This document shows, one piece after another, positions 56,364 through 64,000 of a stretch of 64,000 nucleotides of DNA. The notes beneath the pieces were generated by a model. That model made no database searches. It had not been told where the DNA came from and was given only the letters and a program-made list of their open reading frames with translations. This stretch comes from Chelativorans salis. Its GTDB lineage: Bacteria; Pseudomonadota; Alphaproteobacteria; Rhizobiales; Rhizobiaceae. The stretch covers positions 496,001-560,000 of the forward strand of contig NZ_JAOCZP010000003.1 in assembly GCF_025336525.1 (NCBI RefSeq). The letters run 5' to 3'. Within the stretch, counting starts at the first letter, position 1. Every line of letters starts with the position of its first letter. A program made the position numbers and the translations under genes.

Positions 56364-57050
56364 TCACCCTGTCTCCATGGCGCCGACGACATCTGCGGCC
56401 AGCGCCCGTGTGATGCGCGTCTTGCGCTCGAGCGCGGCGCGGTCGAGGCGTTCCACGACCTGTTGTGCTGTCGACAGCGAGCGCTCGATGCGGCGCACCA
56501 GGAACTGTACCACATGCGGCTCCACCGCCACCTGACGGTCGGCGAAGAGTTTTACGATGACGCCGGCCAGAAGCACATCGTCCGGCTCGTCGATCTCCAC
56601 CAGCGCCGCCGCCTTGAGGCGCGACAGAAGGTCGGGCAGGCGCACGCCCCAGCCGGTGGGGAAACGCCGCGCGGTGAGAAGCAGATGAGTGTCAGCACCC
56701 CTCACGGTGTTGATGAGATGGAAGAGGGCGGTCTCGTCGCGCGCAGCGCTGTCGGCGTCATCGACAAGCACCGGCCCGTGCTCAGCCGCGGCAAGGGTCG
56801 CGCCGTCGATCCTGTCGGCGGCCACCTGCCGGGCGCCCGAATGAGCACGCCAGATCGCGGCCAGATGCGACTTGCCCGCCCCCGCCGGCCCCGCCAGCAC
56901 GGTGACGGAGGACGGCCAGTCGGGCCAGCTTTCCACCAGCGCCACGGCGCGCGCGTTGGCCGGCGTGACCACCAGGTCGTCGCGCGTGCGCGCTTCTTCA
57001 TGCGCAAGGTCGAGCGGCAATTGCCGCGGCGGAGGCCCACTTGGTGTCAT
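56364..57050 (-). CDS. hdaA: DnaA-like regulatory inactivator HdaA
   Basis: 228 residues of the DnaA-related AAA+ family without a DNA-binding domain IV. Visible are QLPLDLAHEE (a clamp-binding-like QxxLxL near the N-terminus), VVTPANARAVALVESWP, Walker A GPAGAGKSH and Walker B PVLVDDADS, then TARRFPTGWGVRLPDLLSRLKAA. With the beta clamp it stimulates ATP hydrolysis by DnaA to prevent over-initiation. It overlaps the downstream end of the AI-2E family gene by 4 bp. Confidence 0.88.
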   Translation of the reverse strand: MTPSGPPPRQLPLDLAHEEARTRDDLVVTPANARAVALVESWPDWPSSVTVLAGPAGAGKSHLAAIWRAHSGARQVAADRIDGATLAAAEHGPVLVDDADSAARDETALFHLINTVRGADTHLLLTARRFPTGWGVRLPDLLSRLKAAALVEIDEPDDVLLAGVIVKLFADRQVAVEPHVVQFLVRRIERSLSTAQQVVERLDRAALERKTRITRALAADVVGAMETG

Positions 57051-58192
57051 TTTCCGCCGTTCTTCGCATCCGCTTCGGTCGGCTTATCGCCGCTATAGAG
57101 GGGAGAGGCCATGTAGCGCGCCAGCGCGAAGCGCACCAGAACGGCGATCGCCGCAGCGGTCGGCACGGCGATCAGAAGGCCGGCGAAGCCGAACAGATAG
57201 CTGAACGCAAAGAGCGAGAACATCAGCCACACCGGATGGAGTCCCACGCTGCGCCCCATCAGCCAGGGATGGAGGAGGTTGCCCTCGATGAACTGTCCCG
57301 CGAAAAAGATCGCCGCCACTGCCGCCACCCAATACCACTCCGGCCAGAACTGGACGATTGCCACCCCCACCGACAGGGCCAGCCCCACCAGCGAGCCGAC
57401 GAAGGGAATGAAGCTGATAAGGCCGGCGAAAAGCCCTATCAGCAGGCCGAAATTGAGGCCCACCGCCGTCAGTCCCACCGCATAGAAGACGCCGAGGATG
57501 AGGCACAGCGTGCCCTGTCCGCGCACGAAGCCGGCTGTGGCAGTGTTGATGTCGCGGGCGATCTGGCGCACCGTCTCCAGATGCTCGCGCGGCACCCAAT
57601 TGTCCACCTTCTCGATCATGCGGTCCCAGTCGAGGAGCATGTAGAAGGCGACCACCGGCGTGACGACGAAGAGGCTCGCCAGGTTGACCAGCGCCAGACC
57701 GGAGCTCCAGATCGACCCGAACAATGCGGCGAGGAAACCGGTGCCTTGCGCCAGCAGCGAAGTCAGCCCCTCCTGCAGGGTTTGCGGATTTACCCCTACC
57801 GTCTCCTCGAACCACCCGGGATCGAGGGTCGTGATCAGGGCCTGAAGGCGGGAAAGGTAGTCCGGCAAGTGCTCGGCGAACTCGATCAGCTGGTTGCTCA
57901 GCACGGGAATGACCACCATCAGCGCCAGCGCCAGCGCGACGACGAAGGCGATCAGAATAACGATGGTCGCGGCCAGCCGCGACAGGCCGATCCGCTGCAG
58001 CTTGTCGGCCACCGGGTCGAGGAAATAGGCCAGCACCATGCCGGCCAGGAATGGCAGCAGGATGGAGCTGAAGACATAGAGGAAGAGGACAAGAACGCTT
58101 GCCGCGATGAGCCAGAAGACGGCCTGCCGCGCAAGCCCGCCCCGCCCCGGCGTCCTGTCAGCCTCGTCCTTGTGGGGTGCCGGTGTCGACAT
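57047..58192 (-). CDS. AI-2E/PerM-family membrane protein
   Basis: 381 residues with about eight helices. PFLAGMVLAYFLDPVADKLQRIGLSR and the conserved C-terminal FAGQFIEGNLLHPWLMGRSVGLHPVWLMFSLFAFSYLFGFAGLLIAVPTAA are the family signature. Members export small molecules or run as sodium/proton antiporters; the ligand is unknown here. It lies next to hdaA, as commonly seen in alphaproteobacteria, and overlaps both neighbours. Confidence 0.9.
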   Translation of the reverse strand: MSTPAPHKDEADRTPGRGGLARQAVFWLIAASVLVLFLYVFSSILLPFLAGMVLAYFLDPVADKLQRIGLSRLAATIVILIAFVVALALALMVVIPVLSNQLIEFAEHLPDYLSRLQALITTLDPGWFEETVGVNPQTLQEGLTSLLAQGTGFLAALFGSIWSSGLALVNLASLFVVTPVVAFYMLLDWDRMIEKVDNWVPREHLETVRQIARDINTATAGFVRGQGTLCLILGVFYAVGLTAVGLNFGLLIGLFAGLISFIPFVGSLVGLALSVGVAIVQFWPEWYWVAAVAAIFFAGQFIEGNLLHPWLMGRSVGLHPVWLMFSLFAFSYLFGFAGLLIAVPTAAAIAVLVRFALARYMASPLYSGDKPTEADAKNGGK

Positions 58193-58721
58193 AGCCGCCC
58201 ATGTGCTTGATCCAGGACACGAGATAGGCCGCGCCGGAAGCTACGGTCAAGAGCCCGCAAAGATAGACAAGGCCATCATAGAAGATACCCAGCGTGAAGG
58301 AGAGCGACAGGCTGGCCAAAACCAGTGCAGCAAGCAGGAACTGCGCCAGCGTGTTGGCCTTCGACACGAAGAGCGGCTTCATGGCCACCGGATTGCCCAT
58401 GACGGTCGCCAGCACCACCCCGCCGATAATCAGCGCATCGCGCGAAACGGCGGCCACCACCAGCCACAGCGGCAGGTGGCCCATATAGCCGAGCACCACG
58501 AAGACGCTGACGAGCAGCAGCTTGTCGGCGATGGGGTCGAGATAGGCGCCGAGCTCGCTACGCTGATCGAACTGGCGGGCGATGAAGCCGTCGACGCCGT
58601 CGGAGACGGCCGCGGCGAGGAAACCGGCGAAGGCCCAATCCACCTCCTCCGTCAAAAGCGCGAAGACGACCGCCGGCACGAGCAGGAACCGGACAAGCGT
58701 GATGATGTTGGGGATGGTCAA
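58158..58721 (-). CDS. pgsA: CDP-alcohol phosphatidyltransferase (PgsA-like)
   Basis: 187 residues with several transmembrane helices. The signature D-G-x2-A-R-x8-G-x3-D-x3-D is SDGVDGFIARQFDQRSELGAYLDPIADK. It probably transfers phosphatidyl from CDP-diacylglycerol to glycerol-3-phosphate (phosphatidylglycerol phosphate synthase), although the exact acceptor is inferred. Its 3' end overlaps the AI-2E family gene by 35 bp. N-terminal NIITLVRFLLVPAVVF is typical. Confidence 0.85.
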   Translation of the reverse strand: MTIPNIITLVRFLLVPAVVFALLTEEVDWAFAGFLAAAVSDGVDGFIARQFDQRSELGAYLDPIADKLLLVSVFVVLGYMGHLPLWLVVAAVSRDALIIGGVVLATVMGNPVAMKPLFVSKANTLAQFLLAALVLASLSLSFTLGIFYDGLVYLCGLLTVASGAAYLVSWIKHMGGYVDTGTPQGRG

Positions 58722-58917
58722 GCCTTTGTCTCCACCGTCGTCCCGGTCCCGCCATTCCTCAAGTCTTTAGCGGCATAGATGGCCGGCCGTTCCCGCCGCT
58801 TCAAGAGAAAAGTATTGATCCATAGGCTGGTAAGCGGGGTATATCTTGCCTGTGCGCCGAACGCCACGCTCCTTGCGGTCACATGCTGCTTCGTGCCAAT
58901 AGCCGGGAGAAGTGCCA

Positions 58918-59994
58918 ATGGGGCAATCGATGAGCGACAAGAAGAACGGGCTCAGCTACGCCGATGCCGGCGTGGACATCGACGCGGGCAACGCCCTCGT
59001 GGAGAAAATCAAGCCGCTGGTGCGCACCACGCGCCGGCCGGGAGCGGACGGCGAAATCGGCGGCTTCGGCGGCCTGTTCGATCTCAAGGCCGCCGGCTTC
59101 TCAGACCCGGTTCTGGTGGCCGCCAACGACGGCGTGGGCACCAAGCTGAAGGTCGCCATCGAAGCGAACAAACATGACACGGTTGGCATCGACCTCGTCG
59201 CCATGTGCGTCAACGACCTCGTCGTGCAGGGTGCGGAGCCGCTCTTCTTCCTCGACTATTTTGCCACCGGCAAGCTCGATCCGGACCAGGGGGAAGCGAT
59301 TGTCTCCGGCATTGCCGAGGGGTGCCGCAAGGCCGGCTGCGCGCTGATCGGCGGTGAGACGGCAGAAATGCCGGGCATGTATCGAGACGGCGACTACGAC
59401 CTTGCCGGCTTCGCCGTGGGCGCTGCCGAGCGCGGCAGGCTTCTGCCTACCGACGATGTCGTGGAAGGCGACGTCATCCTCGGCATCGCCTCCTCGGGGC
59501 TGCACTCCAACGGCTTCTCGCTGGTGCGCAAGATCGTCGCGCAAAGCGGCCTCGCATGGGATGCGCCCGCCCCCTTCGACGCGGACCGGACGCTCGCCGA
59601 AGCCCTTCTGGAGCCGACGCGCATCTACGTGAAGCCCTTGCTCAATGCGATCTCCGGCACACACGGCATCAAGGCGCTGGCGCACATCACCGGTGGCGGC
59701 TTTCCCGAAAACCTGCCGCGCGTCCTGCCGCAGGTCTACGCGGCGGAAATCGACCTTTCAGCCATCGAGGTGCCACCAGTCTTCTCGTGGCTCGCCGGCG
59801 AAGGCGGCGTGCAGCCGGAGGAGATGCTGCGCACGTTCAACTGCGGCATCGGCATGATAGCCGTGGTGGCGGCGGGCCAGGCGGCACAGGTGGCCGCCGT
59901 GCTGCAGCAGGCGGGCGAGCATGTGGAAACGCTCGGCAGCGTCGTGGCGCGGCGTGAGAAAGGCGTGATCTACCGGAGAGAGCTCGACCTATGA
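58918..59994 (+). CDS. purM: Phosphoribosylformylglycinamidine cyclo-ligase
   Basis: 358 residues from ATG 58918, supported by GGGAGAAG 5 nt upstream; ATG 58930 ([14 protein letters not shown]) is the alternative. Purine step five. Motifs are [79 protein letters not shown] and [21 protein letters not shown]. It overlaps purN by four bases (ATGA), giving a coupled purMN operon. Confidence 0.97.
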   Translation: MGQSMSDKKNGLSYADAGVDIDAGNALVEKIKPLVRTTRRPGADGEIGGFGGLFDLKAAGFSDPVLVAANDGVGTKLKVAIEANKHDTVGIDLVAMCVNDLVVQGAEPLFFLDYFATGKLDPDQGEAIVSGIAEGCRKAGCALIGGETAEMPGMYRDGDYDLAGFAVGAAERGRLLPTDDVVEGDVILGIASSGLHSNGFSLVRKIVAQSGLAWDAPAPFDADRTLAEALLEPTRIYVKPLLNAISGTHGIKALAHITGGGFPENLPRVLPQVYAAEIDLSAIEVPPVFSWLAGEGGVQPEEMLRTFNCGIGMIAVVAAGQAAQVAAVLQQAGEHVETLGSVVARREKGVIYRRELDL

Positions 59995-60698
59995 CGAAGA
60001 AAAAGACGGCGGTCCTCATTTCCGGCCGCGGCACCAATATGAGCGCCCTCATCCGTGCCGCCGCCGAGACCGATTATCCGGCCGAGATCACCGGTGTCGT
60101 CAGCGACCAGGCGGACGCGCCGGGGCTGGCCGCGGCCGAGGCTGCCGGAATCGGTGCGGTGGCGGTGCCGCGCACCGAACACGCCGATAGAGCCGCACAC
60201 GAGGCGGCATTGGAAGAGGCACTTGCCGCCCAGGGAGCGGAGATCATCTGCCTGGCCGGTTTCATGCGGCTTTTGAGCCCCGACTTCGTCGCCCGCTGGC
60301 AGGGCAGGATGATCAACATCCATCCCTCGCTCCTGCCACTCTTCAAGGGCCTGTCGAGCCACGCTCGGGCGCTGCAAGCAGGCATGCGCATCCACGGCTG
60401 CACGGTACACTTCGTCACGGCGGAGACGGATGGCGGCCCGATCATCGCCCAGGCAGCGGTGCCGGTGCTTCCCGGTGATACGGAAGAGCACCTCGCCGAG
60501 CGTGTTCTGAAGGCGGAGCATCGGCTCTACCCCCTCGCCCTCGCACTGGTCGCAACCGGCAAGGCGCGCATGGAAGGCGGCAAGACGGTATTCTCCACAG
60601 AGAGCGATATCGGCTGGGGCGAACACGCCAGCCTGCTGGTGCCGTCTTCAATGGAAGAAGCGATGAACCTGGAGGACCTGGCGCGGCGCACGCCCTAG
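59991..60698 (+). CDS. purN: Phosphoribosylglycinamide formyltransferase
   Basis: 235 residues. The GART fold has [20 protein letters not shown] (phosphate-binding), [36 protein letters not shown] (catalytic Asn-His and folate region) and [24 protein letters not shown] (catalytic Asp). It uses 10-formyl-THF at purine step three. The C-terminal ~20 residues extend beyond the core. It is coupled to purM. Confidence 0.96.
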   Translation: MTKKKTAVLISGRGTNMSALIRAAAETDYPAEITGVVSDQADAPGLAAAEAAGIGAVAVPRTEHADRAAHEAALEEALAAQGAEIICLAGFMRLLSPDFVARWQGRMINIHPSLLPLFKGLSSHARALQAGMRIHGCTVHFVTAETDGGPIIAQAAVPVLPGDTEEHLAERVLKAEHRLYPLALALVATGKARMEGGKTVFSTESDIGWGEHASLLVPSSMEEAMNLEDLARRTP

Positions 60699-60795
60699 GC
60701 GGTGATAGGTACGACCCTGCAGGCGATTGACGGCCGATGGCGGTAATGATCTGCTTCATCCCATTCCAGATCCAGAACAGAACATAGGATCGGCA

Positions 60796-61230
60796 ATGGC
60801 GCGCAAGCATGAATTCGCGGACAAGCGTGTGGAGCAGGCTTTCCGTGCATTTGGCGAGCCTGCGAGAGAGCATCTCATGCGCATTCGCGATCTTATCTTC
60901 GCCACCGCTGCTTCGACATCCGGCGTCGGCCCGTTGGAAGAGACGTTGAAATGGGGGCAGCCCGCCTATCTGACCTCGAAAACGAAGTCGGGCAGCACCA
61001 TCCGCCTCGGCATTCCCAAGTCACCCGCTCATGACTGCGCCGTGTTCGTTCACTGCCAATCGAGCCTGGTGGAACAGTTCGAAGCCCAGTATCCTGCACT
61101 ATTCTCCTTCGAAGGCACGCGAGCGCTCTTGTTCAAAGCTAGCGACCCGCTTCCGGTCGATGCCCTAACCCATTGCATTGCAATGGCTTTGACCTACCAC
61201 CAGAAGAAGCGGCCGGCGCGTATTTCGTAG
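60796..61230 (+). CDS. DUF1801-domain protein
   Basis: 144 residues from ATG 60796, with AGGA nearby. It matches the DUF1801/YdhG-like fold: REHLMRIRDLIFATAAST, PLEETLKWGQPAYLTSKTKSGSTIRLGI, and the end LTHCIAMALTYHQKKR. Such small proteins are widespread and of unclear function, possibly related to frataxin-like or iron-handling folds (inference). No partner is evident. Confidence 0.8.
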   Translation: MARKHEFADKRVEQAFRAFGEPAREHLMRIRDLIFATAASTSGVGPLEETLKWGQPAYLTSKTKSGSTIRLGIPKSPAHDCAVFVHCQSSLVEQFEAQYPALFSFEGTRALLFKASDPLPVDALTHCIAMALTYHQKKRPARIS

Positions 61231-61293
61231 CTGCCAATGTGCGGCCAGTTCCACAGTTAGCCGAGAATCGGATGCGCCATCGCCGGCCGCATC

Positions 61294-61557
61294 TCAAATG
61301 CGCGCCTTCATCGGCAAGTAAAGCCGGAAGTTGGCGGGATCGACCTCGTCCCAGCTGCCGTCCAGTGCCTCGTAAATCCGCTCCGGATCGAAGCCCATGT
61401 CGCTGATGAGGCGCGGGTCCAGACGAGAGATTGCGACTATCGCCCGGCGCTCGCGACGATGAAGCCGCATGGCGCGCCAACCTGCCAGCAGCGTGCCGAG
61501 AAAGTCGTACCTGACGCGTCCTTTGCGGAATTCTCCGAAAATAGCTGTCGTGGACAT
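61294..61557 (-). CDS. DUF1127 protein, LacI-operator-controlled
   Basis: 87 residues from ATG 61557, with AAGGAG about 8 nt upstream. A basic N-terminal part leads into the DUF1127 motif: AGWRAMRLHRRERRAIVAISRLDPRLISDMGFDPERI. DUF1127 proteins are small, often RNA-binding or stress/phosphate-linked in rhizobia. Its promoter (TTGACG 61678-61683 and TATCAT 61656-61661, minus strand, 16-bp spacer) has an operator over the likely start point and another downstream. Confidence 0.85.
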   Translation of the reverse strand: MSTTAIFGEFRKGRVRYDFLGTLLAGWRAMRLHRRERRAIVAISRLDPRLISDMGFDPERIYEALDGSWDEVDPANFRLYLPMKARI

Positions 61558-61608
61558 TTTGTCACTCCTTCCCAGGCAATTGCACACCTTCCTGTACAAT
61601 CGCATATA

Positions 61609-61622
61609 TTGGACCGGTTCAA
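61609..61622. promoter_or_regulatory. LacI-type operator copy 1
   Basis: TTGGACCGGTTCAA, one base off the perfect palindrome TTGAACCGGTTCAA. It lies within the predicted 5' leader of the DUF1127 transcript (about +27 to +40). Confidence 0.75.
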
Positions 61623-61641
61623 ACCGTGGGTAAATCGGCTT

Positions 61642-61655
61642 TTGGACCGGTTCAA
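61642..61655. promoter_or_regulatory. LacI-type operator copy 2
   Basis: TTGGACCGGTTCAA, identical to copy 1 and 33 bp from it. It directly abuts the predicted -10 of the DUF1127 promoter and covers its likely transcription start. Confidence 0.8.
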
Positions 61656-61689
61656 ATGATACATGCTCCAAAGCATTCGTCAAGCAATT

Positions 61690-61703
61690 TTGAACCGGTT
61701 CAA
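61690..61703. promoter_or_regulatory. LacI-type operator copy 3
   Basis: The perfect palindrome TTGAACCGGTTCAA. Its TTGAAC doubles as a -35 for the regulator gene, with TAAATC at 61713-61718 as -10 after 17 bp. This is consistent with autoregulation. Confidence 0.8.
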
Positions 61704-61749
61704 GATTCGTGCTAAATCAAGAGCTTAGAAATCGGCTGAAAGAGGAAGC

Positions 61750-62820
61750 ATGGCGAAGATCGATTTTGGAAAGTCACCCACGCTGCACGATGTGGCCAAG
61801 GCGGCGGGCGTTTCCAAGGGTACGGCCTCCAACGTCTTCAACAGGCCCAACATCGTGCGGGAGGAAGTTCGCGAGCGGGTCCTCGAGGTGGCAAAATCGA
61901 TCGGCTATCGCGGCCCGGACCCGAAGGGGCGGATGCTCAGCGCCGGAAAGGTGAACGCCATCGGCGTCGCGACGGTGGAGCCGCTCGCCTACTTCTTCGA
62001 AGATCCGTACGCGCGGCTCCTGATGGCCGGCATCACCGAAGCGTGCGATGCCAGCGGTATCGGCATTTCGCTGGTTTCGGCGGCAAACGAGGAAGAGCTC
62101 GCCTGGAACGTACGCAGCGCGGTTGTGGACGGCTTCATCCTCTTCTGCCTCAAGGGTGCGGAACGGCTGATTGCCCTGTCGCGTGAGCGGCAGCTGCCGT
62201 TCGTGGCGCTGGATTTCCACGATGGCAACGATACCATGTCGGTGGTCAGCATCGACAATATTGAAGGAGCACGGCGGGCCGCCCGACATGTGGCAGAACT
62301 CGGCCACCGCCGGTTTGCCATCCTCTCCATGGAATTCATCGAGGACAGCTCCGGCAGGGCAACCATGGAGCGGGTGAACGCGGCAAGCTACACGACCTCG
62401 CGCGACCGCGTGAAGGGTTACTTCGAGGCGCTGGAGGCGTTCGGCATCGACACGAGAGACGTGCCGATCTTCGAGACGCTGAGTGACAGGGAAACTGTTC
62501 ACTCGGCTCTGGAGGAGATTTTTGCTTCGCCCTCCCCGCCGACGGCGATCCTCGCCCAATCGGATCGAATCGCCTTCTTCGCGCTCGACTGGCTCAAGGC
62601 GAAAGGGCTCTCCGTGCCCGCAGACGTTTCCATCGTCGGCTTCGACGACGTGCCTGAAAGCGCCACCTCGACCCCTCCCCTCACCACGGTCCATCAGCCG
62701 ATCGCCGAGATCGGCCGCCGGGCCGTGCAGGTGATCGTGGATCACACCGGCGAGATTTGGCGGGAGAAGATCGATACGGAGCTCGTCGTCCGCGCGTCCA
62801 CGGCGCCGCCGCGGGCATAA
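61750..62820 (+). CDS. LacI-family transcriptional regulator
   Basis: 356 residues from ATG 61750 with a good site (GAGGAAGC). The HTH is PTLHDVAKAAGVSKGTASNVFNRPNIVREEVRERVLEVAKSIGYRGPDPKGRML. A periplasmic-binding-like sensor follows (about 70-350), with PTAILAQSDRIAFFALDWLKAKGLSVPADVSIVGFDDVPESATSTPPLTTVHQPIAEIGRRAVQ. The ligand is probably a sugar or nucleoside but is not decided. It faces three operators shared with the DUF1127 gene; no transport genes are adjacent, which is unusual for this family. Confidence 0.9.
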   Translation: MAKIDFGKSPTLHDVAKAAGVSKGTASNVFNRPNIVREEVRERVLEVAKSIGYRGPDPKGRMLSAGKVNAIGVATVEPLAYFFEDPYARLLMAGITEACDASGIGISLVSAANEEELAWNVRSAVVDGFILFCLKGAERLIALSRERQLPFVALDFHDGNDTMSVVSIDNIEGARRAARHVAELGHRRFAILSMEFIEDSSGRATMERVNAASYTTSRDRVKGYFEALEAFGIDTRDVPIFETLSDRETVHSALEEIFASPSPPTAILAQSDRIAFFALDWLKAKGLSVPADVSIVGFDDVPESATSTPPLTTVHQPIAEIGRRAVQVIVDHTGEIWREKIDTELVVRASTAPPRA

Positions 62821-62822
62821 GA

Positions 62823-62846
62823 GGGAGCGCCACGGCGGGCGTTCCC
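62823..62846. terminator. Bidirectional hairpin between convergent genes
   Basis: A 9-bp stem (GGGAGCGCC 62823-62831 with GGCGTTCCC 62838-62846, one G-U) with a 6-nt loop. It lies 3 bp after the LacI-type stop and 7 bp before the end of the molybdopterin enzyme gene. No long T tract follows. Confidence 0.5.
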
Positions 62847-62852
62847 ATTCTC

Positions 62853-64000
62853 CTATACCAGAGCCGCCCTCACCCACACCTTCGTGTCATGGAACGCGGC
62901 GCCTCCGTGCGGCGCGATGGCGTCGGCGCCTGTCAGCACGTTGATGCCCTCGCCGCGCTCGTGGGCGCCGTTGGGCCAGATGCCTTCGGCGATGACGACG
63001 CCGCGGCGCATGCCGTCGGTGAGCTTTGCGTGCAGCACCACCTCGCCCCGCTCGTTTCCGACCTCCACGCGGTCGCCCGCGGCGATGCCCAGGCCCGCCG
63101 CGTCATCGGGATGCAGCATCAGCTCCGGCCGTCCCTCACGCTTCTTCGAACCCGGCGTCTCGGTGAAGCTCGAATTCAGGAAAGTGCGCGCCGGCGAGGT
63201 GGCGAGCCGGAAGGGATGTTCCTGGTCGGCGGCCTCGATGAAATCCACATGGTCGGGGAATTCCGGCAGGCGCCCGTACGGGCCCTGGAGGCCCATCGAT
63301 TCCGGCGGACGAGTCGAGCCCGCCGTTCCCTCCCAGTCGGGGCGGAAGCGGAACTTGCCGCCCGGATGGGCGAAGCCGTCGATGAAGTGTGCCGTATCGA
63401 AATCCGGCTGCACGTCGGCCCAGCGGTCGTGGCGGAAGCTGTCAAAGGTGCCGAGGCCACGCCGGCCGAGCATCCAGTCGAGATGCTCGCGCGCGGACAG
63501 GCCGAAGCCAGGCTTGTCCGCAACGCCCAGGCGTTTGGCGAGCTCCTCGATGACGAAGAGGTTCGGCCGCGCCTCGCCCGGTGCGTCGATCAGCTTCGGC
63601 CCGAGCAGGATGTGCTGGTGGCCGCCGCCGCGATAGATGTCGTCATGCTCAAGGAACATGGTGGCCGGCAGCACGACATCGGCGAGCTTGGCCGTGTCGG
63701 TCAAGAACTGCTCATGCACGCACACGAAAAGGTCGTCGCGCAGGAAGCCCCGCTTCACGAGCCGCTGCTCCGGCGCCACATTGGCCGGGTTGGTGTTCTG
63801 GATAAGCATGGCGGTGACGGGCGGGCCGCCATGGAGCGCCGCCTCGTCGCCGGTCAGAACACGGCCGATCTGCGACTGGTCGAGTGCGCGCACGGAAGGG
63901 TCGCGCAAGGCGTGCCCCTCGATCAGCGACTTGTCGAGGCCGAAGATCGAGGAGTTGGAGTGAAAGGCGCCGCCGCCCTCGTGTTTCCAACAGCCAGTGA
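62853..64000 (-). CDS. Molybdopterin oxidoreductase, C-terminal part (runs off right edge)
   Basis: At least 382 residues; the frame is open to the window end. The molybdopterin domain has MLIQNTNPANVAPEQ, DTAKLADVVLPATMFLEHDDIYRGGGHQHILLGPKLIDAPGEARPNLFVIEELAKRLG. The C-terminal molydopterin dinucleotide-binding domain has PELMLHPDDAAGLGIAAGDRVEVGNERGEVVLHAKLTDGMRRGVVIAEGIWPN. It belongs to the DMSO reductase family and resembles cytosolic biotin sulfoxide/formate-type enzymes. The substrate cannot be set, and the N-terminus with any Fe-S site is missing. Confidence 0.88.
   Translation of the reverse strand, partial: TGCWKHEGGGAFHSNSSIFGLDKSLIEGHALRDPSVRALDQSQIGRVLTGDEAALHGGPPVTAMLIQNTNPANVAPEQRLVKRGFLRDDLFVCVHEQFLTDTAKLADVVLPATMFLEHDDIYRGGGHQHILLGPKLIDAPGEARPNLFVIEELAKRLGVADKPGFGLSAREHLDWMLGRRGLGTFDSFRHDRWADVQPDFDTAHFIDGFAHPGGKFRFRPDWEGTAGSTRPPESMGLQGPYGRLPEFPDHVDFIEAADQEHPFRLATSPARTFLNSSFTETPGSKKREGRPELMLHPDDAAGLGIAAGDRVEVGNERGEVVLHAKLTDGMRRGVVIAEGIWPNGAHERGEGINVLTGADAIAPHGGAAFHDTKVWVRAALV

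Overview
The window is a GC-rich alphaproteobacterial chromosome segment. Its gene families and order (ribD-ribE-ribH-nusB behind glyA-nrdR, an LdtR-type MarR regulator next to an L,D-transpeptidase, aapJQMP, ppk-ppx, hdaA, an NDUFS4-like complex I accessory subunit, bpt, Mg-type hemB) point to Hyphomicrobiales (Rhizobiales), probably a Phyllobacteriaceae relative. That placement is inference from protein families; no rRNA gene is present.

Layout. 1-7.2 kb: a tight minus-strand cluster for one-carbon and riboflavin metabolism (glyA, nrdR, ribD, ribE, ribH, nusB, start of an MFS gene), then a secreted L,D-transpeptidase and its likely regulator. 7.3-15.9 kb: 3-hydroxyisobutyryl-CoA hydrolase, hemB, a MarR/monooxygenase divergent pair with clear operators, RDD and SLC13 membrane proteins, bpt and an EamA transporter. 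16-29.5 kb: SRPBCC protein, parC, an esterase, a periplasmic protein, aspS, rnd, a cupin, ppx and ppk. 29.6-37.8 kb: zf-CHCC protein, FAD monooxygenase, the aap amino acid ABC transporter, metC, tRNA-Arg(TCT), an NDUFS4-like gene and tRNA-Pro(TGG).

37.8-55.6 kb is a mobile island of about 17.8 kb. It is bounded by a 43-bp near-perfect direct repeat of the 5' half of tRNA-Pro (37779-37821 and 55583-55625, one mismatch) and carries a tyrosine integrase and an HTH partner at its right end. Cargo: an XRE regulator; a DUF6634-like protein followed by a soluble AAA+/M41 (FtsH-like) peptidase; a possible MbcA/ParS-like protein; a 1,735-residue NLR-like protein (nucleoside phosphorylase domain + STAND NTPase + long C-terminal region) that looks like an anti-phage sensor; a nonsense-interrupted kinase; a Cys-rich small protein; a YVDD reverse transcriptase with a helical C-terminus, resembling UG/Abi-type defence RTs; and an unknown four-gene cluster. 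One missing base in a T-run (54547-54550) appears to break both the HTH gene and the integrase, so the island may be locked in place.

55.6-64 kb returns to core genes: a membrane protein, hdaA, an AI-2E/PerM family protein and a CDP-alcohol phosphatidyltransferase on the minus strand; purM-purN on the plus strand; a DUF1801 protein; a DUF1127 gene divergent from a LacI-type regulator with three copies of a palindromic operator; and a partial molybdopterin oxidoreductase running off the right edge.
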